Part shown: positions 26,015-34,408 of the stretch, in pieces
How positions within the stretch are numbered: position 1 is the first letter of the stretch
Layout: every line of letters starts with the position of its first letter
From: Holophagales bacterium
GTDB lineage: Bacteria; Acidobacteriota; Thermoanaerobaculia; UBA5066
Assembly (NCBI GenBank): GCA_016716705.1
Contig: JADJVF010000001.1
Coordinates: 245,886-309,885 of the forward strand
Length of the DNA: 64,000 nucleotides
Direction of reading: 5' to 3'
The notes under the pieces: generated by a model
Seen by the model: the letters and a program-made list of their open reading frames with translations, nothing else
What the model was told of the DNA's origin: nothing
The model's database searches: none
Made by a program: the position numbers and the translations under genes

Positions 26015-26874
26015 TCCGCCTCGACCCACTCGGGCGTGACGCGCGCCGGGATCGCGCCGCACTCGAACGCGCGGTCGAGCAGGAGGCGGACGGCCTCCCT
26101 CCCCTTCTCGCCGTAGGCCCTGGTCCACTCGTTGACGTACATCCCGACGAACCGGTCGGCCTTCTCGCGCGGGAGGCCTCGCGCGAACCGCATCGCGTCG
26201 GTCAGGGCTTCTTCGCGGTGGGCGAGGGAGTACTCGATGGAACGGCCGAGCGCGCGGGAGACCTTTCCGATCATCTCCGCGCCGAGGTCGCGGCGCACCG
26301 CGTTCCCGCCGAGCGGGAGGGGGAGCCCCGTCTCCTCCTTCCAGAGGGCGCCGAGGTCGCCGAGGAGGCGGAAGCCCTCCTCCTTCCAGGTGAGCTGCCC
26401 TTCGTGGATCACGACGCCCGCGTCGACCTCGCGCGCCTCGACCGCTTCGCCGACGCGGTCGAACGGGATCACGACGGGGATCGCACCCGGCACGCGCATG
26501 CGAAGCGCGAGCGCCGCCGTGGTGAGGGCGCCAGGTATCGCGACGCGCCGGCCGTCGAGAGCGCCGAGCGTCGACGGCGCGTCGGCGGATTCACGCGCGA
26601 TGACGCACGGCCCGTAGCCGTCGCCGAAGGAGGCGCCGTGCGGGAGGAGGACATACGCGTCCGCGAGGTAGGCGTAGGCGTGGAACGAGATCGCCGTGAT
26701 CGCGAGGTCGCGGGAGAGGGCGCGCGCGTTCAGCGTCTCGATGTCGGCGAGCTCGTGGCGGAAGACGAGGCCCTCCGTGTCGACCGCCTCGGCGCGCAGG
26801 CCGTAGAACATGAACGCGTCGTCGGAGTCGGGAGAGTGGGCGAGAACGAGAGGAGGGACGGAGGCGTTCGTCAT
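26011..26874 (-). CDS. MqnA/MqnD-family menaquinone biosynthesis protein
   Basis: A 287-residue periplasmic-binding-fold enzyme of the futalosine pathway family. The opening LAHSPDSDDAFMFYGL and the block LPHGASFGDGYGPCVIARE are typical of MqnD (1,4-dihydroxy-6-naphthoate synthase) rather than transporters, and there is no signal peptide. The catalytic-type His in VVIHEGQLTW is present. It implies menaquinone synthesis by the futalosine route, but no other mqn gene is in the window, so MqnA versus MqnD is not settled. ATG 26874 has TAGCAT 8 nt upstream without a ribosome site. The downstream membrane gene overlaps by 4 nt. Confidence 0.78.
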   Translation of the reverse strand: MTNASVPPLVLAHSPDSDDAFMFYGLRAEAVDTEGLVFRHELADIETLNARALSRDLAITAISFHAYAYLADAYVLLPHGASFGDGYGPCVIARESADAPSTLGALDGRRVAIPGALTTAALALRMRVPGAIPVVIPFDRVGEAVEAREVDAGVVIHEGQLTWKEEGFRLLGDLGALWKEETGLPLPLGGNAVRRDLGAEMIGKVSRALGRSIEYSLAHREEALTDAMRFARGLPREKADRFVGMYVNEWTRAYGEKGREAVRLLLDRAFECGAIPARVTPEWVEAE

Positions 26875-26882
26875 CGCGCGCG

Positions 26883-26888
26883 ATGCTA
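26883..26888 (-). promoter_or_regulatory. TAGCAT -10 element, leaderless mqn gene
   Basis: On the minus strand TAGCAT ends 8 nt before ATG 26874, again without a ribosome site. Confidence 0.45.
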
Positions 26889-27001
26889 CCCGCAAGGCAC
26901 GATGCGATGCGAGAGGAGACGATGGCGGCACCTCGGAAGGGGCGTTCGCGAGACCGACGACCGGCAGGTGAGAAAAATCTCGCGCGTCAAGAAAAAAGTT
27001 C

Positions 27002-27029
27002 TTGCATCCCCTTCGCGTTCATCTACAAT
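27002..27029 (+). promoter_or_regulatory. Promoter TTGCAT-16-TACAAT for the leader RNA / small basic peptide
   Basis: TTGCAT (27002-27007) and TACAAT (27024-27029) are 16 nt apart in a locally A/T-rich patch that stands out from the surrounding GC-rich DNA. Transcription would begin near 27036 and read a 215-nt leader before the small gene at 27252. Confidence 0.6.
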
Positions 27030-27035
27030 TTCGCT

Positions 27036-27251
27036 CGGGACAGAAAACAAAAACCGATGAAGCGATGGCAGTCACTTCATCGGCAAACGGGAAAACCTGA
27101 ACCCTGGAAACGAGCGACTCCGTAGGCGACAAGGAAATAAGAGGCAGTCGGCAGGTTCGTAGGTCGCGGGCCCCGTCCTTCGAGGGAAGATCAACGTAGC
27201 ACGCGATTTCCGGGTCTGTCAATCGAAACTGCCTGGAGGAGGTGACAGACT
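27036..27251 (+). ncRNA. Candidate structured leader RNA upstream of the Lys/Ala peptide gene
   Basis: This A-rich stretch between a good promoter and the peptide gene has a perfect 9-bp hairpin (CCGATGAAG 27054-27062 with CTTCATCGG 27075-27083, 12-nt loop) and a 6-bp long-range pairing (AACCTG 27094-27099 with CAGGTT 27152-27157). Loops rich in GAAA and GGAAA follow. I could not match it to a known riboswitch. A 22-codon frame (27058-27126, MKRWQSLHRQ...) lies inside but has no ribosome site. It may be a cis-regulatory leader or a separate small RNA. Confidence 0.4.
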
Positions 27252-27329
27252 ATGGCAACGAAGAAGGCTGCAAAGAAGGCCGCGAAGAAGGCCGCGAAGA
27301 AGCCCGCCGCGAAGAAGGCCAAGAAGTAG
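27252..27329 (+). CDS. 25-residue Lys/Ala-rich basic peptide (histone H1-tail-like)
   Basis: The frame MATKKAAKKAAKKAAKKPAA then KKAKK is 25 residues, nearly all Lys and Ala, with KKAA repeats as in bacterial histone H1-like tails. It would bind nucleic acid or other polyanions non-specifically. The evidence that it is real is strong for so short a gene: an excellent ribosome site (GGAGGAGGT, 6-8 nt before ATG), a promoter at 27002-27029 and a textbook intrinsic terminator 44 nt after the stop. No other gene shares this transcript. The function is unknown. Confidence 0.75.
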   Translation: MATKKAAKKAAKKAAKKPAAKKAKK

Positions 27330-27373
27330 GCTGTCCGGTCTAACTCCATATAATTCAAGTATTTCCGGGATAC

Positions 27374-27403
27374 GGGGGCCAAACGGGCCCCCTTTCTTTT
27401 TTT
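27374..27403 (+). terminator. Rho-independent terminator of the small basic peptide gene
   Basis: GGGGGCC (27374-27380) pairs with GGCCCCC (27386-27392) around AAACG, followed by TTTC and seven T. It is the clearest intrinsic terminator in the window. Confidence 0.92.
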
Positions 27404-27465
27404 CGGGCGGCCGCCGGACGGGCTCCGGCGGCCGTCGTCGTATTCCACAGGCACCCGTCCGCGTT

Positions 27466-27496
27466 TTGCACCTCGGTATGGAAAGACTTTTATACT
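27466..27496 (+). promoter_or_regulatory. Promoter TTGCAC-19-TATACT for the PadR gene
   Basis: TTGCAC (27466-27471) and TATACT (27491-27496) precede the GTG at 27503 by 6 nt, with no ribosome site. The transcript is probably leaderless. Confidence 0.6.
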
Positions 27497-27502
27497 CGTC
27501 TC

Positions 27503-28030
27503 GTGTCGCTCCCTCACGTCCTTCTCGGGCTCCTCTCGCGCGGTCCGGCCAGCGGCTGGGACCTCAAGAACCGGATGGAGCGAGATCCTTCCATCGGATG
27601 GGACGCCGAGCTGACGCAGATCTATCCCGCGCTTCGTCGTCTCCTGCGCGGCGGCTTCGTCGCGATGAAGCGCCGCCGGTCGGAGAAGGGACCACCGCGA
27701 CGCGAGTACCGGCTGACGCCCGCGGGCCGGCGCGAGTTCGGCGAATGGCTCGCCGAGCCGCTCGTCCTTCCCCGCCCGCGCGACGCGTCGCTCGCGCGTC
27801 TCGCGTTCCTCGAGCGCCAGCCCCGCGAGCTCCGGACCGCGCGTCTCCTCGAGTACCGCGTCCTCGTCGCCGCCGCGATGAAGAAGGCGACGGCGGGATC
27901 GACGGCCGCGCGGCGACGGTGGCGCGTCCTTCTGTCCGCCGAGCGGGCCTGGGCCGACGGCGAGAAGGCGCTTCTCGAAGCGGCGCCGGAAGAGCCCCCG
28001 GCGCCGCGCCCGCGCGCTAGGCCTGCGTGA
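27503..28030 (+). CDS. PadR-family transcriptional regulator
   Basis: A 175-residue winged-helix regulator. The N-terminal 90 residues carry the PadR pattern: LLGLLSRGPASGWDLKNRME, then IYPALRRLLRGGFVAMKRRR and YRLTPAGRREFGEWL. The C-terminal part is helical and Arg-rich, as in the VirR/AphA-like effector region. PadR proteins usually repress a neighbouring gene, but the only neighbours are the small basic peptide upstream and a convergent helicase gene, so the target is open. The GTG is placed by the TATACT hexamer 6 nt upstream. It overlaps the helicase end by 14 nt. Confidence 0.86.
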   Translation: MSLPHVLLGLLSRGPASGWDLKNRMERDPSIGWDAELTQIYPALRRLLRGGFVAMKRRRSEKGPPRREYRLTPAGRREFGEWLAEPLVLPRPRDASLARLAFLERQPRELRTARLLEYRVLVAAAMKKATAGSTAARRRWRVLLSAERAWADGEKALLEAAPEEPPAPRPRARPA

Positions 28031-30311
28031 GCTGCGAGTAGCGCGCGACGAACTTCTTCCGTCCCGCGCGGTCGAAATAGACCGTCAGCTTCTCCTGGTC
28101 ACCGGAGCCCTCCACGAGGAGGACGACGCCGACGCCGTACTCCGGATGTCGCACGCGCCCGCCGCGCCGGAAGCCGGAGGCCGTCGGCGGGGGCGGGGTC
28201 CGGCGCATCGGCGGGATCGCGGGCCGCTGCGGGCGCGCCGCGGGCCGCGCGGCCGCGCGCGGAGGGGCGAAGGTCTCCTGCGACTCCCCCTCGTAGTCCG
28301 GAAAGAGGCCGCCGCCGGGTTCGGGCGCCCCGAAACGGATCTCCCGTCCGCCGCCTCCGCCGAAGGTCCGGTCGACGACGGCGAGGGCGCGCGCCGGAAT
28401 CGCATCGAGAAAGGGTGACGGCTCGCGGTTCATCCACTCGCCGTGGACCATCCGGCGGAGGACGCGAGAGAGCGTCAGCTTCTCCCTCGCGCGCGTCATC
28501 CCGACGTAGGCGAGACGGCGCTCCTCCTCCAGCTCGTCGTCGTCGTCGCGCGAGGAGGCGTGCGGGAGCGAGCCGTTCTCCATCCCCGCGAGGAAGACCT
28601 CGTCGAACTCGAGCCCCTTGGCCGCGTGGAGGGTCATCAGGACGATCCCCTTGCGCACGTCGACGTCGTCGGCGTCGGAGCGAAGGGTGACCGCGTCGAG
28701 GAAGCCGGCGAGCGAGGAGTCCCCCTCGTCCTCGTCTCCGGCGCGCTCGTGGTCGCGCGCCGCGGCGAGGAGCTGGTCGAGGTTCTCGCGCCGGGCCTGG
28801 TCCTGCGGGTCGTCCGAGTCCTCGTAGAGAGCAAGGAGGCCGGTCCCCGTCAGGACCGCCGCCACGGCGGTTCCGGCACCGATCTCTTCCTTCGCGAACG
28901 TCTCGCGCAGGGAGGCGACGAGGTCGCGGAACTCGGAGAGCGCCTTCTTCGCCCGTTCCGTCAGCCCTTCGGGGAGCGAGGAGAGGACGGCGAAGAGGGA
29001 GCTCCCCCTCGTGGCCGCCGCGGCCGCGAGCCCCTCGAGGGTCGTCGTCCCGACGCCACGCGCCGGGACGTTGACGACGCGCCGGAAGGAGACGTCGTCG
29101 TCGGGATTCGACAGGAGCCGCAGGTAGGCGAGGGCGTCCTTCACCTCCTGGCGCTCGTAGAAGCGGGTGCCGCCGACGAGGAGATAGGGGAGGCGGGCCC
29201 TCACGAGCTCGTCCTCGAAGGGGCGCGACTGCGCGTTCGTCCGGAAGAGGACGGCGACCTCGGCCCCGGGCTTGATCGACCGGAGGCGCGAGATCCGCTC
29301 GACGACCTCGCGCGCCTCGTCCCGCTCCTCCGGGAGGACGAGGAGGGTGACCGGCTCGCCCCCCGTCTTCGTCGCCTTCAGCGTCTTTCCGAGGCGGCGG
29401 CGGTTCTCGGCGACGACGGCCCCCGCCGCCTCGAGGATCGGCGCGGTCGAGCGGTAGTTCCGCTCGAGCCGGATCGTCCTCGCCCCCGGGAAGTCCCGCT
29501 CGAACTCGAGGATGTTCGAGACGTCGGCCCCGCGCCAGCGGTAGATCGACTGGTCCTCGTCGCCGACGGCGAAGACGTTCCGGGCTTCTCCGGCCAGGAG
29601 ACTCACGATCTGGGCCTGCGCGCCGTTCGTGTCCTGGTACTCGTCCACGAGGAGCTGCGTGACGCTCCTCCGGAGGAGGCCGAGGACGTCGGCGTTCCCG
29701 GAGAGGAGCTTCGCGCTCTTGGCGAGCAGGTCGTCGAAGTCGACGGCATTCGCCTTCTTCAGCTCCTTTTCGTAGGCCGTGTGCAGCTCGGCGAGGCGGG
29801 TCCCGACGAAGTCGCCGAAGCGGCGCGGGTACTCCTCGCGGCTCCACCCCGCGTTGCGGGCCCGGGAGATCTTCGACGCGACCGCCTTCGGCGTCAGCGT
29901 CTTGTCGGTGATCCCGGCCGCCTTCAGCGCGTGCCGGAAGACGGCGACCTGGTCGTCGGCGTCGAAGACGACGAACCCGCTCGTCAGGCCGGCCTCGGGT
30001 GCGAAGCGCCGGAGGAGGCGGACGCCGAAGGAGTGGAACGTCCCGACGAAGGAGCGCGGCCGGCGCGACCCGAGCAGGTTCGCGACGCGCTCCTTCATCT
30101 CCCCCGCGGCCTTGTTCGTGAAGGTGAGCGCGACGAGCGCCTCCTCCGCGGTGCCGTGGGCCACGAGCCACGCCATCCGGCGGGTGAGGACGCGCGTCTT
30201 TCCCGAGCCGGCGCCGGCGAGGACGAGGAGGGGCCCCGGGCCGGCCGAGACGGCGGCGGCCTGTTCCGGGTTGAGGCCTTCGAGGAGATCGTGGTCGCGG
30301 GAGTTCAACAA
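28017..30311 (-). CDS. UvrD/PcrA-type superfamily 1 DNA helicase
   Basis: An ATP-dependent 3'-5' helicase of 764 residues. The sequence opens with the Q motif LNPEQAAAVS, then motif I AGAGSGKTRVLTRR, motif II VDEYQDTN, motif III VGDEDQSIYRWRGA, motif IV-type IRLERNYRS, and motif VI VGMTRAREKL. The C-terminus has a PcrA-like tail (GGRVRHPEYGVGVVL...LTVYFDRAGRKKFV). I choose TTG 30311 because a TATCCT hexamer lies 9 nt before it; a TTG at 30359 directly after the glmS stop would add 16 residues and imply coupling. It is the last gene of the glmU-glmS strand block. Confidence 0.9.
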   Translation of the reverse strand: MLNSRDHDLLEGLNPEQAAAVSAGPGPLLVLAGAGSGKTRVLTRRMAWLVAHGTAEEALVALTFTNKAAGEMKERVANLLGSRRPRSFVGTFHSFGVRLLRRFAPEAGLTSGFVVFDADDQVAVFRHALKAAGITDKTLTPKAVASKISRARNAGWSREEYPRRFGDFVGTRLAELHTAYEKELKKANAVDFDDLLAKSAKLLSGNADVLGLLRRSVTQLLVDEYQDTNGAQAQIVSLLAGEARNVFAVGDEDQSIYRWRGADVSNILEFERDFPGARTIRLERNYRSTAPILEAAGAVVAENRRRLGKTLKATKTGGEPVTLLVLPEERDEAREVVERISRLRSIKPGAEVAVLFRTNAQSRPFEDELVRARLPYLLVGGTRFYERQEVKDALAYLRLLSNPDDDVSFRRVVNVPARGVGTTTLEGLAAAAATRGSSLFAVLSSLPEGLTERAKKALSEFRDLVASLRETFAKEEIGAGTAVAAVLTGTGLLALYEDSDDPQDQARRENLDQLLAAARDHERAGDEDEGDSSLAGFLDAVTLRSDADDVDVRKGIVLMTLHAAKGLEFDEVFLAGMENGSLPHASSRDDDDELEEERRLAYVGMTRAREKLTLSRVLRRMVHGEWMNREPSPFLDAIPARALAVVDRTFGGGGGREIRFGAPEPGGGLFPDYEGESQETFAPPRAAARPAARPQRPAIPPMRRTPPPPTASGFRRGGRVRHPEYGVGVVLLVEGSGDQEKLTVYFDRAGRKKFVARYSQLTQA

Positions 30312-30360
30312 GGGACGCGGAGGATAGCCGACCGTGGTCCGCCCGGCCGTGACCGGCAAT

Positions 30361-32205
30361 TCATTCGACGGTGACCGACTTGGCGAGGTTCCTCGGCTGG
30401 TCGACGTCGCAGCCCCGCCGCCGCGCCACGTGGTAGGCGAGGAGCTGGAGCGGGACGACCGAGACGACGGGCTGGAGCGCCGGGTGGACGAGCGGGACCT
30501 CGAGGACCTCGTCGGCGAACGTCGCCACGTCCTCGTCGCCGGGCGAGACGAAGGCGATGAGCCTCCCCTCGCGCGCCTTCACTTCCCTGAGGTTCGAGGC
30601 GACCTTGTCGTAGAGCGCGTCCTTCGGGGCGAGGGCGACGACGGGAAGCTCCCCGTCGATGAGCGCGATCGGGCCGTGCTTCATCTCTCCCGCCGGGTAC
30701 CCCTCGGCGTGGATGTAGGAGATCTCCTTCAGCTTGAGCGCCCCCTCGAGGGCGACCGGGTAGTGCGCCCCGCGGCCGAGGAAGAGGACGTCGCGCGCGT
30801 GGGCGAGGGTGCGGGAGAGCTTCTCGATCTTCGGCTCGAGGGCGAGGGCCTGCTGGAGCGCGACGGGGAGGTGGGCGAGCCCGGCGAGGAACGGGTCCCC
30901 CGGCTCGAGCCCGCCCCCGCCCCGCGCTTCGCGCGCGTAGTAGGCGAGGAGAGCGAGGGCGACGAGCTGCGTCGTGAACGCCTTCGTCGACGCCACGCCG
31001 ATCTCGGGGCCGGCGTGCGTCGCGAGGACGCCGTCGACGAGCCGCGCGATGGCCGAGCCGGGGACGTTCACGACGCCGACGGTCGGCGCGCCGGAGCGCT
31101 TCGCGTCGGTCAGCGCGGCGACCGTGTCGGCCGTCTCGCCCGACTGCGAGATCCCGACGACGAGCGTCCGCGGCCCGACGAGGCTTCTCCTGTAGCGGAA
31201 CTCGGAGGAGTAGTCGACCTCGACCGGGACGCGGGCGACCTCCTCGAGGAGGAACTTCCCGACGAGCCCCGCGTGCCAGCTCGTCCCGCAGGCGACGATG
31301 ACGATCCGGTCGACCCCGGCGAGGAGCTTCGGGGAGACGCCCATCGCGTCCTCGCTGAAGCGCCCCGTCTCGAGGGAGAGCTTGTGCCCCACCGTCTCGA
31401 CGACGACCGTCGGCTGCTCGGCGATCTCCTTCGCCATGAAGTGGGGGTAGCCCCCCTTCTCGGCCGCGACGGCGTCCCACGGGACCCGGCGCGAGGGGCG
31501 GCTCCGCGGCACGCCGTCGAGGCCGGTCACCTCGACCGTCGTCGCCGTGAGCCGGACGAAGTCGCCGTCCTCGAGGAAGACGAGGTCGCGCGTGTGCGGC
31601 AGGAGCGCCGTCGCGTCGGAGGCGACGAGGTTCTCCCCCTCGCCGAGACCGAGGACGATCGGCGGGCCGTTCTTGGCGACGTACAGGACGTGCGGCTCGT
31701 CGGCCGAGAGGACGACGACGGCGTACATCCCGGTCATTCCCGAGAGGACGGTCCGGACGATCTCGCCGAAGGGCCTGTCCGGCGCGTCGGAGTGCGCCGC
31801 GCCGATCGCCTGGGCGATGACCTCGCTGTCGGTCTCCGACGTGAACGGGACGCCGCGGGCCAGGAGCGCCTTCTTGAGCGGCAGGAAGTTCTCGATGATC
31901 CCGTTGTGGATGACGACGACCCGGCCCGACGCGTCGCGGTGCGGGTGGGCGTTCTCCTCGGACGGGCGACCGTGGGTGGCCCAGCGGGTGTGCCCGATCC
32001 CGGTCCGGCCGGCCAGCGGCTCGCCTTCGATCCGCGCCGTCAGGTTCCCGAGCTTGCCCTCGCTCCGCGTCACGCGGACGAGGCCGTCTTCGCCGAGGAC
32101 CGCGATGCCGGCGGAGTCGTACCCGCGGTACTCGAGGCGCTTGAGGCCGTCGACGAGGATCGGCGTCGCCTCGCGAGGACCGACGTACCCGACGATGCCG
32201 CACAT
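30361..32205 (-). CDS. glmS: Glutamine-fructose-6-phosphate aminotransferase (isomerising)
   Basis: GlmS makes glucosamine-6-phosphate, the entry to UDP-GlcNAc. The 614-residue enzyme starts MCGIVGYVG with the glutaminase nucleophile Cys2, followed by RLEYRGYDSAG, GHTRWATHG and the HNGIIENF loop. Two SIS domains follow (CGTSWHAGLVGKF, SQSGETADTVAALTDAK), and it ends in the family LAKSVTVE motif. It lies 3 nt after glmU, forming a hexosamine operon. No glmS ribozyme-like leader is expected or seen in the 3-nt gap. Confidence 0.98.
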   Translation of the reverse strand: MCGIVGYVGPREATPILVDGLKRLEYRGYDSAGIAVLGEDGLVRVTRSEGKLGNLTARIEGEPLAGRTGIGHTRWATHGRPSEENAHPHRDASGRVVVIHNGIIENFLPLKKALLARGVPFTSETDSEVIAQAIGAAHSDAPDRPFGEIVRTVLSGMTGMYAVVVLSADEPHVLYVAKNGPPIVLGLGEGENLVASDATALLPHTRDLVFLEDGDFVRLTATTVEVTGLDGVPRSRPSRRVPWDAVAAEKGGYPHFMAKEIAEQPTVVVETVGHKLSLETGRFSEDAMGVSPKLLAGVDRIVIVACGTSWHAGLVGKFLLEEVARVPVEVDYSSEFRYRRSLVGPRTLVVGISQSGETADTVAALTDAKRSGAPTVGVVNVPGSAIARLVDGVLATHAGPEIGVASTKAFTTQLVALALLAYYAREARGGGGLEPGDPFLAGLAHLPVALQQALALEPKIEKLSRTLAHARDVLFLGRGAHYPVALEGALKLKEISYIHAEGYPAGEMKHGPIALIDGELPVVALAPKDALYDKVASNLREVKAREGRLIAFVSPGDEDVATFADEVLEVPLVHPALQPVVSVVPLQLLAYHVARRRGCDVDQPRNLAKSVTVE

Positions 32206-32208
32206 GAG

Positions 32209-33633
32209 CTACTCCTTCTTCGACTTCTCCGCCACCTTGCGCTCCCGGTAACGGGCCCCGCCCCCCTCGACCGTCTTCTGCGGGACGCGGGACGTCGCGA
32301 GGGCCTGCGCCGGAACGTCTTTCGTGATCGTACTCCCGGCTCCGATGACGGCTCCGTCGCCGATCGTCACCGGGGCCACGAGCTGCACGTCCGACCCGAC
32401 GAAGACCCCGGCGCCGATGCCGGTGTGGTGCTTGCCGAAACCGTCGTAGTTGCACGTGATGACGCCCGCTCCGACGTTCGTCTTCTCGCCGACCGAGCAG
32501 TCGCCGAGGTAGGTGAGGTGGTTCGCCTTGGCTCCGCGCGCCAGAAGCGCCTTCTTCGTCTCGACGAAGTTCCCGACGTGGACCTCGGGTCCGAGGACGG
32601 TCCCCTCGCGGAGCCTGGCGAACGGGCCGACGACGGCCCCGTCGCCGACGACGGCGTTCTCGATGACGCAGTAGGGCCGGACGGTGACGTTCGCGCCGAT
32701 CGTCGACGACACGACGACGCACCCCTGCCCGATCCGGGAGCCGGGCCCGACCGACGAGGCCCCCGTGATCGTGACGAACGGCTCCACGACCGCGTCGGGA
32801 CCGAACGTCACCCCCTCGTCGAGCGTGATCGTCTCCGGGCGGATGAGCGTTGCTCCCGCGGCCATCGCCGCGCGCGCGGCACGCCGCCGCAGCAGCGCGT
32901 CGACCTCGGCGAGCTCGGCGCGCGAGTTGACGCCGAGGACCTCCGAGGCTTCCTCGACCGGGATGGCGACGACGCCGATCCCATCCGCCACCGCGAGGCC
33001 GAGGACGTCGGTGAGATAGAACTCCCCCTGGGCGTTGTCGTCGGTCAGCCGCGGCAGCTCGCGCTCGAGGACGGTTCGCTCGAAGGCGTAGATGCCCGAG
33101 TTGATCTCGCCGATCGAGAGCTCCTCCGGCGTCGCGTCCTTCGCTTCGACGATGCGCGCGAAGCGGCCCTTCCCGTCGCGGACGACGCGGCCGTACGCGC
33201 CGGCGTCGGCGTGGCACGCCGTCAGGACGGCGACCCCCGCGCCGGTGTCGACGTCGAGCGCCCCCTCGAGCCGGACGAGCGTCTCGGCGGTCAGGAGCGG
33301 AACGTCCCCCGCGAGGACGACGACGCGCCCCGCGTCGCCGAGCGCGGGGACGGCGGCGCGGACGGCGTCGCCCGTCCCGCGCGGCGGGTCCTGGACGACG
33401 ACGACCGCCTCCGGCGCGGTTCTCGCGAGGTGCGGGATCAGCTCTTCCCGCCCGGCGCCGGCGACGACGACGAGGCGCGAGCCAGGGCGACCGGCCAGAA
33501 ACGCGCGCGCCGCGGCGACCGCGTGGTCGATCAACGGCCGCCCTGCCGCCTCGTGGAGGACCTTCGGCCGGGCGGACTTCATCCTCACCCCCCGCCCCGC
33601 GGCCAGGAGGACGACGGTCACGGGGCCGGACAC
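32209..33633 (-). CDS. glmU: Bifunctional GlcNAc-1-P uridyltransferase / GlcN-1-P acetyltransferase
   Basis: GlmU acetylates glucosamine-1-phosphate and couples it to UTP, giving UDP-GlcNAc. The 474-residue protein has the pyrophosphorylase loop LAAGRGVRMKSARPKVLHE, the PRGTGDAV and GDVPLL blocks, and a C-terminal left-handed beta-helix with hexapeptide repeats and the acetyltransferase block YLGDCSVGEKTNVGAGVITC plus NYDG. The start is GTG 33633, 3 nt after the upstream TPR gene. The tail is Lys/Glu-rich. With glmS it forms a compact peptidoglycan-precursor operon. Confidence 0.97.
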   Translation of the reverse strand: MSGPVTVVLLAAGRGVRMKSARPKVLHEAAGRPLIDHAVAAARAFLAGRPGSRLVVVAGAGREELIPHLARTAPEAVVVVQDPPRGTGDAVRAAVPALGDAGRVVVLAGDVPLLTAETLVRLEGALDVDTGAGVAVLTACHADAGAYGRVVRDGKGRFARIVEAKDATPEELSIGEINSGIYAFERTVLERELPRLTDDNAQGEFYLTDVLGLAVADGIGVVAIPVEEASEVLGVNSRAELAEVDALLRRRAARAAMAAGATLIRPETITLDEGVTFGPDAVVEPFVTITGASSVGPGSRIGQGCVVVSSTIGANVTVRPYCVIENAVVGDGAVVGPFARLREGTVLGPEVHVGNFVETKKALLARGAKANHLTYLGDCSVGEKTNVGAGVITCNYDGFGKHHTGIGAGVFVGSDVQLVAPVTIGDGAVIGAGSTITKDVPAQALATSRVPQKTVEGGGARYRERKVAEKSKKE

Positions 33634-33636
33634 GGT

Positions 33637-34305
33637 TCAGCCCCTCCCGACGAGGGCCTCGAAGTGAGGCTCGGAGCGGAGCGAGGCGAGGTCCGCCTCG
33701 AGCCGGGCCTGGATCCGGTTCTGCGCCGACGCCTCGATCGCGGCGCGCAGGCGCTCGACCGCCTCGGCCGGCCGTCCGTTCAGCGCGAGGCAGCACGCGG
33801 CGAGGTACGCGAGACGCCCGTCGGGGTCCCCGTGCCCGTTCACCGAGTGGACCAGCTCGAGCGCCCTCAGGCAGTTCCCCCGGTTCTTCTCGAAGACGGC
33901 GGCGTGGTAGATCTCGGCCGGGTCGCGCAGGGCCTTCTCCCGATCCTGCTTCCCGTTCCTGGCGACGGAGAGGTACGTCCGGGCGCGGTCGACGAGCTCG
34001 TGCTCGTCCGGGTGGAGCTCGAGGACCTCGGAAAAGCAGCGGGCGGCCGGCTCCATCTCCCGCTTGTGGAAGTGCTCCATCCCCTTCTCGAAGACCTTGT
34101 GCGCGTGGGAGAGCTCCCGGGCCGCCTCGCGGTGCGTTGCGGGAGGCTTGCGCACCGACGCCGCCGACTCCGCCTGGAGCTCGCCGGCCATCTTCTCCAC
34201 TTCGACGAGCGGGATCCCGAGGGCGCGAGAGGCGCTCTGAAGGTCCAGCCGTCCCACGTTGGCGCGCATCCAGCGGATTTCGTCCTGCGTCCAGTGCCTG
34301 TTCAT
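33637..34305 (-). CDS. TPR-like helical protein, first gene of the glm operon
   Basis: A 222-residue soluble protein. It begins with a short helix-turn-helix-like stretch (MNRHWTQDEIRWMRANVGRL then SASRALGIPLVEVEKMA) that recalls Myb/SANT-type or sigma-like DNA-binding helices, followed by TPR-type repeats (EPAARCFSEVLELHPDEHEL, RPAEAVERLRAAIEASAQNR). ATG 34305 has GGAGGAC 8 nt upstream; the frame extends to 34422 but the extra part is noise. Its stop is 3 nt before glmU. A regulatory role for the glm operon is only a guess from position. Confidence 0.72.
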   Translation of the reverse strand: MNRHWTQDEIRWMRANVGRLDLQSASRALGIPLVEVEKMAGELQAESAASVRKPPATHREAARELSHAHKVFEKGMEHFHKREMEPAARCFSEVLELHPDEHELVDRARTYLSVARNGKQDREKALRDPAEIYHAAVFEKNRGNCLRALELVHSVNGHGDPDGRLAYLAACCLALNGRPAEAVERLRAAIEASAQNRIQARLEADLASLRSEPHFEALVGRG

Positions 34306-34408
34306 CCCATGTCCTCCGGGCGCGCCGTTCGGCCGCGTATTCTCATCACGCCCCGGACGGAGGTCAAGGCGTGCCAACCCGCCGGACGGAAGGAACCGTA
34401 GGGGGAAC

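Noticed and set aside
27058..27126. 22-codon upstream ORF (MKRWQSLHRQ...) in the leader
   Set aside because: No ribosome site and it overlaps a strong hairpin; mentioned in the leader entry but not called as a gene.
27054..27180. Known riboswitch classes (GEMM/c-di-GMP, TPP, cobalamin, glycine) or SRP/6S RNA in the 27-kb leader
   Set aside because: None of the conserved cores I know for these RNAs is present; kept only as an unassigned structured leader.
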